A stretch of DNA of 64,000 bases. Source: Cephalotus follicularis. Taxonomy: Eukaryota > Streptophyta > Magnoliopsida > Oxalidales > Cephalotaceae. The position numbers and the translations under genes are program-made. The notes below the pieces were generated by a model, which did not search any database, was not told the DNA's origin, and saw nothing but the letters and a program-made list of their open reading frames with translations. The DNA is taken from the NCBI GenBank assembly GCA_001972305.1, contig BDDD01000353.1, forward strand, positions 186,001-250,000, written 5' to 3'. Of this stretch, positions 22,104 to 34,151 are shown piece by piece. How positions within the stretch are numbered: the first letter of the stretch is position 1; every line of letters begins with the position of its first letter.

Positions 22104-23432
22104 TGTTAGATATAGTGACCCGACATGCCATCAGATGGGTTGTTACATTATATCTTACCATGTATAGAACAATCTTATTCTTATATATATGATGCGTGCT
22201 AAATTTGTTATGGCTATATCACTTGTATTTTATCACATAATTGAAGTAGTTTAATTATTACCTACTTATACTAGTGATGCCCTGACATAAGGTTGGATGC
22301 CTGGCATGGAGGCTGTGAGACTGGTTACCTTATTCGGTAATTTATGAACACCTCTCGTTTTAACCAAGATTTTAAAGGGTCCCTGCCTTATAATGATTAG
22401 ATCTTTAATATGTTGGACATATTAAGTCTTGGTGTTAAATATCGGTTGTGTGGATTTTACATTTTGTGGAAACACATATGTTTGATCTTACTCAACCAAT
22501 TTTCGAAGGATACACGAGATCACTAAAAGAGTTAGACTCTTTATGCTTGACTGGCCAAAAGGCGTCGATGTCTTTTACAAAGACATCGATGCCTTTCTCT
22601 GATAAAGACGTCGATGTCTTTTAGAAAGCATCGATGTGTTTTAGTGCCACGTTGCATAGGCGTCGACGTCCTTTGGAAGGCGTCGACGTCTTTGAGCAGA
22701 ACGTGCAACCTGTGCACGACCTCACTTCGTGGGCACTACTTCTCTCACATCCTTAGCCGGTTTATTTTGATTCTACACATTTTAGAAACGTGGGAATCAT
22801 GGCTTCGGACTCCCAGGGAGTGAAGGCCATGATTCTAAGTGAATGGGAGATTGGGGGAGAGAATTGTAGGCTAGTTATAAGCATTTCTGCAGAAAATGGA
22901 AAGTGAGCTTGAGACATTTTTTGCTGGGCAATTGACCTCGAATTCTTCTCTGCAAGTGCGCGTTCCTTCATTTGATATACACCAAGCAAGGCTTATCTAG
23001 GGTGGATTGATTATTGACTTTGTTGGTCATAATCAATACTCCTTTTCTAAGCTAAGTGAGAGGGAGAGTGAGTTCAAGCACTTTGATCTTGCTGGTTGGA
23101 TTACTTGCTATTCCTGAGGCTTGGAGAAGATCAAAGGGAATCTGCTTCAAGCTTGTAGCGGCAAAGAACTAAGGATCCAACACCCACTGGTATAATTCTT
23201 GGTCCTTCTTCTTTATGCCATGCTTGTGTGTCACCATTGTTTGCAATGGTGACACCAATTCAATTCAGTAGATGCTGTGGTGATCCATGTGATCTGTGGA
23301 CGTGTCATTATGGACTTGTTTTGTCATATAGGGTGTTATTCCGCTGCCATGATTGTATGTTTAAGTTTTATTCTACACCCTATACACCTAAGTCAATTTT
23401 TGACATTGGACTTGGTATATCCGATTCCACCA
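22104..23432 (+). mobile_element. Copia-type solo LTR inside LTR3
   Basis: A 1329-bp LTR starts TGTTAGATATAGTGACCC and ends TTCCACCA, flanked by ATTGG (22099-22103 and 23433-23437). It is the same family as the solo LTR at 50902-52824, but lacks about 0.8 kb after GGTTACCTTATT that the other copy has. It keeps a GTCGAC palindrome cluster (22560-22690) that the other copy has mostly lost. The copia assignment is by similarity of LTR blocks to those of Copia-1. Confidence 0.85.
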
Positions 23433-24080
23433 ATTGGTCCGTTCAGGACATGAGCGTGATTGTGTTGATGTAGCCCTAACGGGTTGCACCTGTACTATGA
23501 ATATGCATATATAGATACATATATGTATATATTGTTATGTATATACCGTACTGCATCCCTGTGCATTCATACATGACATGCATTATCATTTAAACCGAAC
23601 TGTATTTATACTTAGCCGAGTGAGGACAAAGGCTAACCCCCTACAATTTCAGATTGATTTCAGATTGATGCAGCGGATTGTTACCGTTGAGCTCCGTGGA
23701 GCGAATGGAGTTTTATGTTGTTTTACTTTTGAGAAACGTTAATGGATCATTGTAATGAATGAATCGATGTATTGATGAATATTGTTCACGCTCTGTTTGA
23801 GGGCAGTTAACTTTGATGATGTTTATTGCTGTAGCATGTAGTATAGAATGCATGTTACATTTTAATTCGGCTTATATTTAAATGCTTCCTCAAATTGTTA
23901 ATGGCATTGGAAAGTTTTAAATTTATGGTAAATTGCATAAGCCGGATTTATATGTTGATTGCCACCACTATATATGTTGTTTGTGAAACGGGGTGTGACA
24001 ATACATCTATTAATAAGAAAGCTAGACAATGAAGCTTAAATGAAGTATAAAATTAAGTATGAAGGTGTCATGAAAATAGA

Positions 24081-24303
24081 GGGTTGTTTGGTACATTATA
24101 ATGTAGAGGGTATTTCGGATATCCTGAGATACTATGCAAATTGATTTTTTTTTTTGTATGAATGTTTTGGATGATATAATACTATAGTAAAAATTTAGAT
24201 AGTCAAATAAATTTGTAAAATGATATATTAAATAAATTTATATTTACATATACCGTAATATTTCACACACCCTCTATCTAATATTGCGGCGTAACAAACG
24301 ACC
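24081..24303. mobile_element. MITE-like element with imperfect terminal inverted repeats
   Basis: The left end GGTTGTTTGGTAC and right end GTAACAAACGACC are inverted repeats with two mismatches. AGAGGGTAT and ACCCTCTA extend the match inside. The 220-bp interior is AT-rich and non-coding. No clear target duplication was seen, so the superfamily is undecided. Confidence 0.5.
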
Positions 24304-24402
24304 ATTGGATAGTAAATTCACTATTAGATATTAATAACAAAGATAATATTATTTTCAATTAAGGTTACAACTGAGAAATGTGATGGTTTCACAACTTCTC
24401 TC

Positions 24403-26608
24403 TGTTATGGGCTCGTGTTAAACCTATTTAGAAATTGGCTGAATCAGAACACTGGATTCTAATGATATAAACCGAAAGTAAAGCGGTGGACAACATCCAA
24501 GTCGATCACGTTATTTGTGTAACGAACATGGACGACATCGTTTTCCACTTTCACAAATATTAGGTTATTAGCATTATATCCTGAATTAATTTAATATGAT
24601 AGTTCTTTCAGATTCTTCTACACTTTCTATAGGAATAAAACTGAGATTATGGTCATTTTAAGCATGAGGTAGACAGGTTGTTCAACTTTAATTTTCATTA
24701 AAGTGGCTCAAACACAATGAACACCCCATAATCTAACACCATCAACGAATATAATCAACCTAGGATCGCTAATCAACAATCCAAATAAACAAACAGTTAT
24801 ATAGATATAGAGAAGGATAGAGTTTTATACCAAGCAACCAACTCCTTCCTTCAAGTATCTGTTCTGAGACTTGAAGCTTTCACTCAAGAACGGACAGCAG
24901 TACACCACCTATAGAAATCAAGCAGTGGTGTGTTTTGGTATATTTTCTCTTCTCTCTGGTTTTGTGCTCTAAGAAGCAAAAACGCCAGACTCACACTCTC
25001 TGCAAAAAGTGTCCAGGTTCTCCTCTTAACAACCCAGCCTCTCCTCAAACATTTTAAACTTCTCTCTCCTTATCCCCAGAGTTTGTTCCCAAAAAATAGG
25101 ATGATAACAACAGCCAAACGTGTTATCAAGATTTCATTCCATTTGAATGCAAATCCCTTTTCCATTTTGTCAACATGACATATGGAATTGATAAGAGAAG
25201 ATATATGTTTAACGTGTTATATTTATTTTTACTGCCACTTACCATATTGGTTGTCTAACCACCAACACGTTGATCACATGTAGCAGACAATGAGGAGACA
25301 GATAAATAATAATCCAATTATTATTTATTACTTAATAAGAGAGTTAATAATCTAATTATTAATTAATACCAAAAAACATATTAGTATATTATGTCAAGTA
25401 ATTACTCACATAACATTACTAATACACCACAATATAACATGTGCCATCACACGTTATAAAACAATACGATATATGTATCTAATACATATACTTGTGAGGC
25501 GGGACCAGAAAGTCCGGAATTAATCGGTAACGATGGTGTGTTATTAAGACGCCTTGCTCTTAAGTAAACTTACCATAAATAGTCCTTGACTACTTTTAAA
25601 ACCCTGAACCTATGACTATCATATTCCAGGTGTGTTAATTAATCCATTGATTAATTTCCACAATTAAGTACGTTTCAGATACATCCGATACTTTATCCTG
25701 ACAACAGTTACCGTGTACTATAATCTCTCGTCATCCTCGGCTCTGATCATGGCCTACGGTAAGGATACGTGTCAACCCTAGGTATGTCGGTATCTATAAA
25801 TCCGTATTTTGCCATCATGACTATCGACAAGCCTTTCCGGAAACCCTAGGTTCCAGCTCGCCATAACCTGGCCAGGTATTTCAAAGTCCACAATGAATAC
25901 AGATACTATAGAGCCAATCACCCTCACATCAGGTGTGACAATCCCTTGTTGCGCACTCACTTACATTCACATAAATCCTGCAAGACCCAAAAGCTGCCTA
26001 TTTTCCTGTCTCGTAAAAGAACTGGGTAAAGCAGAAATCAAAGTCAGACAGTCTCTATGCAATGCACAGCAGCCGCTCAGGTCTAAGGATCAGACAAGTC
26101 CATCAAGAACTTGCTAGACTCGTACAGTCTATACACTACTGTCTCAGATGGGAAACTCTAATGACACGGGATATGTGACCATCCAAATAGAATTTCCATG
26201 GTGGGTCAAGTTCAGTGTACATGCTCAAAGCAAGCACCCCGCATTAGCTTTAGGGTTCAACCCAAGTGGCAATGAGATACTCCACCCTCCCATTCGCGAG
26301 AGCAAGCACAATACGACAAGTCTGTCCGTTTCACGAATGCCCAAAATAAGTGAACCTATGACTTGGAACAGTTTAGTCATAAGGAATAAGGAAGTCGCTC
26401 TCATAGCCCTTGGCTCGACAACCAACCCTTTGATGTGACAGGGCACCATTTATGTAAGCAGTGTCATGTTTCGATTATGTGATAAAGCATATACGGTTAT
26501 GCCAATAATAAATACAATTTGCATAATGTAACATGAATAGAACAAGACTGTATATAATATGAGCAGAGTACAAGTACATTTAACCACCTAGTGGCTTGAC
26601 GGATCACA
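24403..26608 (-). mobile_element. Copia-type solo LTR (minus orientation)
   Basis: The segment begins TGTTATGGGCTCG and ends GGATCACA, with CTCTC on both sides (24398-24402 and 26609-26613). Inside, blocks match the Copia-1 LTR in the same orientation and the 50902 solo LTR in the opposite one, notably GTGTGACAATCCC followed by GCGCACTC (25934-25957) and a segment near 26340 around AAGTGAACCTATGACTTGGA. No coding interior is present. The flanks are low-complexity CT, so the duplication could be chance, and the ends are less secure than those of the other solo LTRs. Confidence 0.6.
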
Positions 26609-26650
26609 CTCTCTCTAACACTTTCAATGTGAATATGTATTCTTACTTCT

Positions 26651-27151
26651 TGATATGGGAAAATTTCATCCCAAAATAAAGCTATCACGTGTCCTCTGGA
26701 AACACTGGACAAATGTCCTCTAGAGCTACAGACACGTGGTCAGGCGTTTTGCAATCTGGAAAGATAATGCTCAATAACGCTCCAGCGTCAAATCAGGGAG
26801 ATGGCGAGATACTCGACTGTTTCCTAGGGGTACAATAATCATCTCCGCAAGTCAAGAAAGGTAGTTACAACCACGTTCTATAAATACTACAAAGAAATTC
26901 ATTACACAGGTCCGCCATTTTTACACTAAAAGAACCTTTGTGCTTTCTTCTTTTTACACTGCCGGACTCAAGCATCGGAGAGTACCCGGGAGTGAAACCT
27001 CCTAGACCTTTGACTAGTTTGTTATTTGTGTGCAGGGAAGATCGTGAAATACTCAACCCAATACCGTTCTTGAAGCATTCACAACATTTTTCTTTACAAA
27101 TCAAACCCTTCCACGTAAGGGACTATTGAGGAGTTGATTCTTGCATCAACA
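26651..27151 (+). repeat. Probable 5' LTR of the Tat element
   Basis: The right end TTGCATCAACA followed by the primer-binding region is typical of Tat-type LTRs. A TATAAATAC box lies at about 26879. The left end is placed at TGATATGGGAAAA by resemblance only. No second LTR is in the window to fix it. Confidence 0.45.
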
Positions 27152-27152
27152 A

Positions 27153-27170
27153 TTGACGTCGTCTGTGGGA
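27153..27170 (+). other. Primer-binding region of the Tat element
   Basis: TTGACGTCGTCTGTGGGA closely resembles the TGGCGCCGTCTGTGGGA motif found just inside the 5' LTR of many Tat-type elements. It differs from the Met-tRNA site used by families A, B and Copia-1. Confidence 0.6.
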
Positions 27171-27208
27171 AACGCAACAAAAAGTTTTCTATTAAAACAC
27201 TTTTAACC

Positions 27209-28990
27209 ATGCCTCTGAGAATAAACAACAGCTCTGCAGCCAACGGCAGCAAAGCACCTGAGAATCAACCTCACACTGCCGGTCAAGTCGTTGCTACAGA
27301 GCAAGCTCCCATCACTGGCAAGCAATTCAACAAGCTACTCCAGGAAATGGGGCAACTCACAACCTTGCTAGCGAATAATTTAGCCAGCCAAAACCAGGCT
27401 GGTCCGAGCAGACAGGTGATCCAGGATAATGCTGTCCGAGCAGGCAAGCCATAGAAGTTCAACAGCCCCAAGGGGCCATGCGAAACCCGCTGAGGAGGGC
27501 CATGCGCCCTCCAAGGTGGTCAGAGGTTGATACATCTCTGAGGAGGAGAACAGACATTGAAACATCTCTAATGGCGGAGTCCTCAAGTGCTAGGGATCAT
27601 AGCTATAATCCATAAGAAGACCTTCCCGAGCAAGACCCAATGGAAGAGATTACTCGGTAGAGGAGGAGACCCGAGCACGTTCCTACGCTTCTCGTAGGAC
27701 AGGAACTCGCCAGAGGAGTAGGTCAGACCACTCAGTCAGGCTTGAAATGGGTACATCGCAAGTTTCTAGTTGGATTAGGAACATTGACGATGTGGAGCAA
27801 ACCATGAATAGAAGGTTTGCTGAGATGGAGAGGAGACTCAGAGGAGTAGAGCATTTGAAGGGGTACCTGTCCGAGGTACGAAATATCAACACCACTCCTT
27901 TCACACTCGAGATTATAAGGGAGAGTATCCCATGGGGATTCCGGTTCCGGAGTCTCAAGGGGTATGATGGGTCAACGGACCCAATCCAGCATGTGCGTTA
28001 CTATACACAAATCATGCTAGTGCACCAGGCCTCGGACGCGGTCCTTTGCCTAGGATTCCCGGCAACATTGAATGGAGCAGCCCAGTCATGGTATTCAACT
28101 CTACCAGTGGATTTGGTGGCAAATTTTGAACAGTTTACAGAATTGCTCATTACCAAATTCCTCAACAGCACCACACAGAGAATGAATTCAAGTCATTTGA
28201 TCAATGTGGTACAGGGAAGGATGAGTCCCTAAGAGAATACCTCACCATATTTAACAAGGAGTCTCTAACAGTGAAGAATTTAGAACCGTCTTTTTCCCTG
28301 GCAGCTCTAAACAGTGGTTGAAAATAAACTCGCCTTATACCTTTTCTCCTATGAAGAAGCCTGCACAGGATATGGCTGACCTCCTCAGAAGAGCTGAGAA
28401 GTATGTAAATGCAGAGGAGGCGATGATAGCTAGGAAGCAAAAGACTTCCTGGTCGAGCCATCAGGCGGAGAAAGAGGAGCACTCACGAAGTGCTCCAGGG
28501 AAGAAATAGAAGAGAAAGAGAGGTCGGAGCTGACCAAAGATGACCTCGGGCACAAGCTCTCCAAAAGGGAGGAATTCCCAAAAAAGGGAACACCAATTCT
28601 GAACTACAACAATTTTTCCCCTCTTTTAGAGTCACGTACCAGGATACTGGCGGTGGAGAAGGACAGGGTCTCGATCCAGTGGCCAGCACCATTGAGATCT
28701 ACGTCGTAGAAAAGGGACTCGGAAAAATATTGCATGTACCATCGTGATCACAGGCACGATACAGAGGAGTTCAAGCATTTAAAGAATCAGATTGAGGACC
28801 TGATTTGTAAGGGTCATCTAAGAAAATATGTTGACAGAGATGCTCTACAGCTGAGAAGGGAGTGCAGAGAAGAAGCTCCATAGCAAGAATAGGAGCAGCA
28901 GCCCAGGGGTGTAATCCACACCATCTCTGGAAGGGTCGCATCTGGTGGCGACCATAGCAAGGCTCGAAAAGCCTATGCTAGACAGACCTT
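27209..28990 (+). pseudogene. gag: Broken gag of the Tat element
   Basis: The probable start ATG (27209) opens a low-complexity Asn/Gln/Ala-rich N-terminus that stops at 27454. The capsid-type domain is open at 27747-28232, with the Tat-type signature KGYDGSTDPIQHV and then AAQSWYSTLP. It breaks at 28232, and further remnants follow at 28318-28509. A block near 28780-28840 reads as an HLKNQIEDLICKGHLRKYV motif that in this lineage precedes protease. Several stops and frameshifts are present. Product: structural capsid protein, non-functional. Confidence 0.8.
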
Positions 28991-28994
28991 TGCT

Positions 28995-29339
28995 GTGCAA
29001 CAATACATGTATAGAAAAAGGTTGAAGTCGGGTGGAGAAGATGAGGTAATATCCTTCTCAGAGGCAGACTATGAGGGAGTATATCTCCCTCACGACGATC
29101 CAGTGGTGGTGACTCTTCAAGTGGAATTATTCACTATGAAGAGGATCCTTATAGACAGTGGGATCTCGGCAGATATCCTTTACAAACACACATTTGATCA
29201 GTTGAGGTTACTGGCCGACCAACTAAGGGTAGTGAAAACTCCTTTGGTGGGATTCGCAGGAGAGATGGTCCATCCTCTAGGATCAATCGACTTGTCAGCG
29301 GTTGCGGGCACGGCCCATGCCAAATCCAGGTACAAATGA
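28995..29339 (+). pseudogene. pol: Aspartic protease remnant of the Tat element
   Basis: The frame contains ISFSEADYEGV followed by LIDSGISADILY. DSG is the catalytic triad of retroviral-type aspartic proteases; the usual residue after it is Ser or Thr, here Ile. It would process Gag-Pol. The frame stops at 29337, and similarity continues in the next frame (29336-29635, VVDTPSPYNAIVGRPGL), so a frameshift separates the domain halves. Confidence 0.8.
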
Positions 29340-29639
29340 CCTTCCTGGTAGTTGATACACCAAGCCCATACAATGCTATAGTCGGGCGACCAGGATTAAA
29401 CTTGATGGAAGCAATAGTGTTGACAAGGCACTTATTGGTGAAGTTCCTGACCAGGTTTGGTGTGGGAGAAGTCCGAGGAGACCAACGGATGGCAAGGTCG
29501 TGTTATAAGATTGCCATAATGGACAAGGGGAAAGAGAAGGCCTTACCCATAGCTAACGTGGAGCTCAGAGGAGAAGTGGAGCCCGAGCGTTGGAGATGTG
29601 GAGAAAGAGGAACTAATAATTTTCCTCATAAATAACAGA

Positions 29640-30530
29640 GAAGTTTTTGCCTGGTCGGCAGAGGAGGTTGCAGGGATCAGTCCATAGGTGATGCTGCATA
29701 AGCTGAGTATAGATCCAATGAGGCCTCCGACCAAGCAAAAGAAAAGAAACTTCGCTCCCGAGAGGCAACAGGTGATAGCAGATGAAGTAAACAAGCTATT
29801 ACAATCGAGGCTTATAAGGGAAGTGCAATATTCTGACTGGCTGGTGAACCCGGTCCTAGTTAAGAAGGCAAATGGCAAGTGGAGGATGTGCATAGACGTC
29901 ACTGGTCTTAACAAAGCTTGTCCAAAAGACTACTTCTCACTCCCGAAGATTGATCAATTGGTGGATGCAACCTCCGGTTACAGAATGTTAAGCTTCTTGG
30001 ATGCGTACTCGGGCTATAATCAAATCCCTATGTATGGGCCAGACGAGAACAAGACAGCTTTCATCACTGACAGGGGCATGTATTGCTAAAAAGTTATGCC
30101 ATTCGGATTAAAGAATGCCAGAGCAACCTACCAACGGTTGGTCAACAAAATTTTTTGAACCTTATATTGGGAGGAACATGGAGGTTTATATTGATGATAT
30201 GCTCGTCAAAACACCAGCAAAGAGTCCTCACATTAAAGACTTGGAGGAGACTTTTGAAGTACTAAGGAGATACAAAATGCGTCTTAATCCTTCCAAGTGT
30301 ACTTTTGGGGTTACTTATGGTAAGTTTCTTGGGTTTATGGTTTCAAGCAAGGGAATAGAAGCCAACCTAGAGAAGATTTCAGCGATTCAGAACATGAAGC
30401 CTCCGCAATCTATTAGGGATGTGCAGAGATTAAATGGGAAAATCTCAGCCCTGACCAAGTTCGTTTCTAACTCAGCAGAGGAATGCTTACCCTTCTTCAA
30501 GGTGTTAAGGGATCCCAAGGGGTTTTCCTA
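29640..30530 (+). pseudogene. pol: Reverse transcriptase remnant of the Tat element
   Basis: RT palm and fingers motifs are readable: VLVKKANGKWRMCIDVTGLN, LSFLDAYSGYNQI and, after an in-frame TAA at 30087 and a frameshift near 30155, the catalytic VYIDDMLVK at about 30183-30210. It continues through a thumb-type segment (LNPSKCTFGV, KFLGFMVSSKGIEAN) to a stop at 30531. The enzyme would copy element RNA into DNA. It is not functional as it stands. Confidence 0.88.
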
Positions 30531-30912
30531 GTCAGAAGAATGGCAAGCATCCTTCGACAGATTGAAGTAACACCTGGCTTCCCCTCCTCTGATATCAAAA
30601 CCAAGAGATGGGGAAGACTTGTATTTGTACCTTGCGGTAACACAAGGCGTAGAAAGTGCAGTGCTTATCAAGGAAGAGGAAACAATTCAAAGGCCGGTGT
30701 ATTATGTGAGCAAGGCCTTGAATGATGCTGAGGGGAGGTATCCAGAGGTAGAGAAGTTTGCCTATGCTCTGATCATAGCAGCAAGGAAGCTAAGGCCGTA
30801 TTTTCAGGCCCATACAATCAAGGTTTTAACCGACAAGCCACTTAGACAAGTGCTAGCAAAGCCAGACATGTTAGGTAGACTAATCAAGTGGTCTATCGAG
30901 CTGGGAGAGTAT
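30531..30912 (+). pseudogene. pol: First RNase H region of the Tat pol, cut by Copia-1
   Basis: After a shift the frame reads YYVSKALNDAEGRYPEVEKF, then TIKVLTDKPLRQVL and KWSIELGEY, the usual RNase H and connection block of gypsy pol. The frame is severed at 30912 by the Copia-1 insertion. The next codons resume at 41283 after the AGTAT duplication with the expected VKFEAKPAIK-type continuation. Confidence 0.85.
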
Positions 30913-33365
30913 TGTTGGGAACGCATGGCCCACACGCAGTGGAAGACTTAACAATACAGACATTATGGTTTATGGCCGATTAACTTTGATTTTCCACCAA
31001 TAGATTAATCCCCAAGCAATGAGATGCCCTAATCTATGTTCGAATTGTCCCAATAAATGCCAAGGAACTCTAATCAACATTCAAACAAACCGAAACCAAA
31101 ACCAAGCATAAGGAAAATGGGATTCGAATAGGGTTGCCATAAACCCTAACAAATGGGCACACACATAGACTCACAATGCAAACACACAATACCCTAGCCT
31201 AATGCCCAAGAAACCCAATTCCAAACATCCCTAACCCTAAGGGATGAGAAGGGAGCACCAACAAACACCTATGGAGGTTCGGCTAGGGTTTTCCAATACC
31301 CTTACCAACACCCACTACCATGGTGACACAAGGGGAGAAGAAGAAGAGACTCTTACAAATGGTGAAGACTCCTTCCTTCAAGATAAGCTCCCTCTCCACT
31401 TGAATCCAAGAACTCCAAGCTCCTCCAAGAAAATCCTCAAACCACGAATGAGGAAGATCAAGGCCAAGTGTTTAACCTAGTCTAAATCACTCTAGGTAAA
31501 GATAAAGAGCAGTGTGCAAGTTATTTCCACCTATTATGAACTTTGAGGGTGAAAGGAGGCTTGAAAATGGCTGCAATTCGCACCAAGCGACGTAGGCGTC
31601 AACGTGTAGGCGATAGGCGTTGACGCGTAAGCAAGCAGGAAGAACAGAAAGCACGGCAGGGAAGAGAGAGAAAGAGGAAGTCTCCAAGTGTGTTCAACAA
31701 GCTTATTTCAAGCCTTTTATAGTGTTGACTTTCTCTCTCCTACTGTAGCGCGCATTAGCCTGTCAAGGCGTCAACGCCATGCGTCTCATATTATCTAGGC
31801 GTCTAGTCTCATTTGTCTTCGCATCAACTCCTAAAACCCATTTCGTCAACACGTAAACCTAATGGTTTTTAAATCGTCAACACCATGCTCTCCATAGCGT
31901 TAACGCCCAGTGGCTCAAGCCAGTTATGGCGTCGACGTGTACCCCTATTGGTGTCGACGCGTAAAGCTACAAGTTTTTCCAGCGTCAACGCAAGCCATTG
32001 GCGTTAATGCTCAGCAACTCAACTAGACATGGCGTCGACGCATGCTCTCCATGGCGTCGACTCCCAAGACAAGAATGAGACATTCTCTACTCATTTCAAA
32101 AGCCTTCGCGTGGAATATTTCATCATGGCATTGCATGGACCTAAATCCATCAAACGAAATACTCACAAGCAAAGCAACTTCTTCCCTGATGTTTTCCTTT
32201 CACTAAATGATATGTGTCCCACCACATATCAACCTGTTCAAAGTCAGGCAGGACCTGAAAGCCTGTCGATCTCCAGTATGATGAAAAATTCCCAGAACAT
32301 CCCGATTTCTGGTACGACCACTCTAACAATACACCGACTATCAGAGCAGCAACTGTGTGAGCATCAGTCACCCCCCCGGATCCGTGTATTACCATGTCTA
32401 ACAATCATGGTCCGAATAGCCAGTTGCTCTATCCAGTCATCGGAATATGTGTCATGTTTCCCTCATCATACTTGGCTCTGATCACAGCCTAGGGTTTGGA
32501 TGAATGTCACCCCTAGTATTGTTGTGATAACTATGAATCTATGATCGCACTGAGACTATCAGTAGACCTCCCATGGGAACCTCTTGTTCCCAGTCCACCT
32601 ATGCTTGATCAGGATTTTTAAGACTACAACGTACATAGATAAATAAAGCCGGTCACCCTCAGCCCGGGTGTGACAATCCCCTATTGCGCACTCGTCCATA
32701 CATCTCAATGTAGCTCCCACAATACCCAAAGACAACCCTTTTGCCAGCACCTGGCTAGTGCTGGGGAAGGCAAAAATGAAAGTCAAGCACTCACCACACA
32801 ATGCATGTTAGCCGCTCAGGTCAAAGGATATAACTCAGGCTATAGATCTAATAGTCACCATAGACTATACACTATCGAAACCATGGGAATCCTATTGACA
32901 TTGGGTATTGACTATCCAAATAGGTTCCCTATTGGTGGGTTTGTTTAGTGTCACACACTGTAGCATACACCTCACATTTAGCTGTTGGGGTAAACCCAAT
33001 TTGCTATGAGATAACCAACCTCCACTGCTAACCCGGGAGCAAGCTTAACCTGACAAGTCTTCACGATTCATCAATGGCCCAAAGAAAGTGAACCTATGAC
33101 TTGGAACATTTGTCATAGGGAATAAGGATCTCATTCTCATAGCCCTCTCGGCAAGAGATCTTTAGTGTGACAAGGCGCTATATGGCATACAGTTAATTAC
33201 GTATAATTATTCTGTTCCTTTTGGTTTGTTGGGATAAGCCATATAGCCTTGCTATTAAATAAATATGCACATAGAATATAAAAGGAATTCATAATTGTAT
33301 TAATCAAGAGTGTTTATATACAAACAAGCCATATCATGGCATACAGGGACACCCCTAACCTAAAA
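30913..33365 (-). repeat. 3' LTR of Copia-1
   Basis: It starts TGTTGGGAACGCATGGCC and matches 38800-41282 throughout. Its inner end has drifted (CCTAACCTAAAA against CCTAACTGAACA). It contains a GTCGAC-type palindrome array (31590-32065) and a GTGTGACAATCCC block (32668-32680) shared with other copia LTRs. Open frames at 31244-31480 and 32029-32481 have no domain. Confidence 0.92.
31590..32065. repeat. GTCGAC-type palindrome array in the Copia-1 3' LTR
   Basis: Repeated motifs of the form GGCGTCAACGCC, GGCGTTGACGCG and GGCGTCGACGTG occur through this stretch. Perfect CGTCGACG cores lie at 31930-31937 and 32033-32040. The 5' LTR has the matching array at about 39475-39985, including CGTCGACGCC near 39972. 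Confidence 0.82.
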
Positions 33366-33377
33366 ATCTCCCACTTG
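33366..33377 (-). other. Polypurine tract of Copia-1
   Basis: TCTCCCACTTGG read on the minus strand is CCAAGTGGGAGA, directly next to the 3' LTR and typical of copia elements. Confidence 0.8.
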
Positions 33378-33545
33378 GCCCTATAGCCACGACGACGGAT
33401 AGCCTAAGCCCATAGCACTCTGATGTCTCTCTAGAACAATGCTTCTCAAGGCCTTGGTCAGTGCGTCTGCTAAATTTGCCTCCATGGCAACTCTCTCAAG
33501 GGTAATGTCTCCTCTGTCGATGATCTCTCTAATCAAGTGATACAG

Positions 33546-34076
33546 TCACTGTATGTGCTTGGAGCGATGATGAGACCGGGATTTTTTGGCTTGTGCAACA
33601 GCCCCATTGTTGTCACAGTATACAACGACTGGACTTGCAATGGTTGGAACCACATCAAGTTCAGCAATGAACTTTCGCATCCAAACAGATTCCTTGGCGT
33701 CATCTGAGGCTGTAACATATTCTGCTTTCATCATGGAGTCAGTAGTAGTCTCCTGCTTGGAACTCCTCCAGCTCACAGCACCTCCGTTCAGGACAAAAAC
33801 ATATCCTGAAACGGATTTGTGATCATCCAGATCACTATTGAAACTAAAGTCTGTAAAGCCCTCTAATTTCAATTCACTGTCTCCTCCATGGACCAAGAAG
33901 GTATCCTGAGTCCTTCTTAGGTATTTGAGTACCCCTTTGACTACCTCCCAGTGTTTCTCACCAGGGTCAGACTGAAATCGACTAGCCATACCCAAGGCAT
34001 AGGCGACATCAGGTCTAGGACATAGCATGGCATACATGATGGAGCCAACAACCGAAGCATATGGCTGCCTACTCAT
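33546..34076 (-). pseudogene. pol: RNase H domain of Copia-1
   Basis: The frame carries the copia RNase H pattern: GSIMYAMLCPRPDVAYALG, LEGFTDFSFNSDLDDHKSVS, then MKAEYVTASDDAKE and YCDNNGAVAQAKKSRSHHRS. The Asp of the usual GYTDADW-like motif is kept, but the motif has drifted (GFTDFSF). The enzyme would degrade the RNA of RNA-DNA hybrids. The frame ends at 33546 before the usual C-terminal segment. Confidence 0.85.
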
Positions 34077-34151
34077 GCGAATCCTCTCCTAATTTGTCTG
34101 TGCAGACATCCTCTTCGAGAGGTGAATTCCCTGGCCAATCGAAAGAAGGCC

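Larger units (their letters stand above)
2938..24000 (+). mobile_element. Tandem three-LTR, gag-only (TR-GAG-like) gypsy retrotransposon, family A
   Basis: Five blocks follow in order: LTR1 2938-6289, interior 6290-8665, LTR2 8666-14307, interior 14308-16678 and LTR3 16679-24000. The outer flanks carry the identical 5-bp duplication ATACA (2933-2937 and 24001-24005), so the whole array sits at one insertion site. Both interiors have an initiator-Met-type primer-binding site, a gag with zinc knuckles and a polypurine tract, but no protease, reverse transcriptase, RNase H or integrase. This matches the architecture known as TR-GAG: non-autonomous elements that keep only gag and depend on pol supplied in trans. 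The tandem form probably arose by unequal recombination between copies. Net LTR lengths after removing nested insertions are about 3.35, 3.41 and 3.42 kb. Confidence 0.88.
16679..24000 (+). repeat. LTR3 of family A, interrupted by two solo LTRs
   Basis: It starts TGTAACACCCGGGT and ends GGGGTGTGACA, followed by the ATACA duplication. Removing 16782-19346 and 22104-23432 with one duplication copy each leaves about 3.42 kb collinear with LTR1. It holds the GC-rich hairpin (19651-19676, one mismatch), the GTCGAC array (20794-21115), the longest run of hairpin units (about 14 between 21363 and 22000) and the conserved-loop hairpin (23831-23858). Confidence 0.9.

Noticed and set aside
24398-26613. 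Treating the CTCTC duplication as firm proof of the 24403 solo LTR ends
   Set aside because: Both flanks are CT-rich low-complexity sequence, so a 5-bp match could be chance. The LTR call rests mainly on shared copia LTR blocks.
31244-32481. Open frames of 78 and 150 codons in the Copia-1 LTR
   Set aside because: They sit in LTR sequence and have no recognised domain. The partner LTR has only a similar short version of the first and a broken version of the second.
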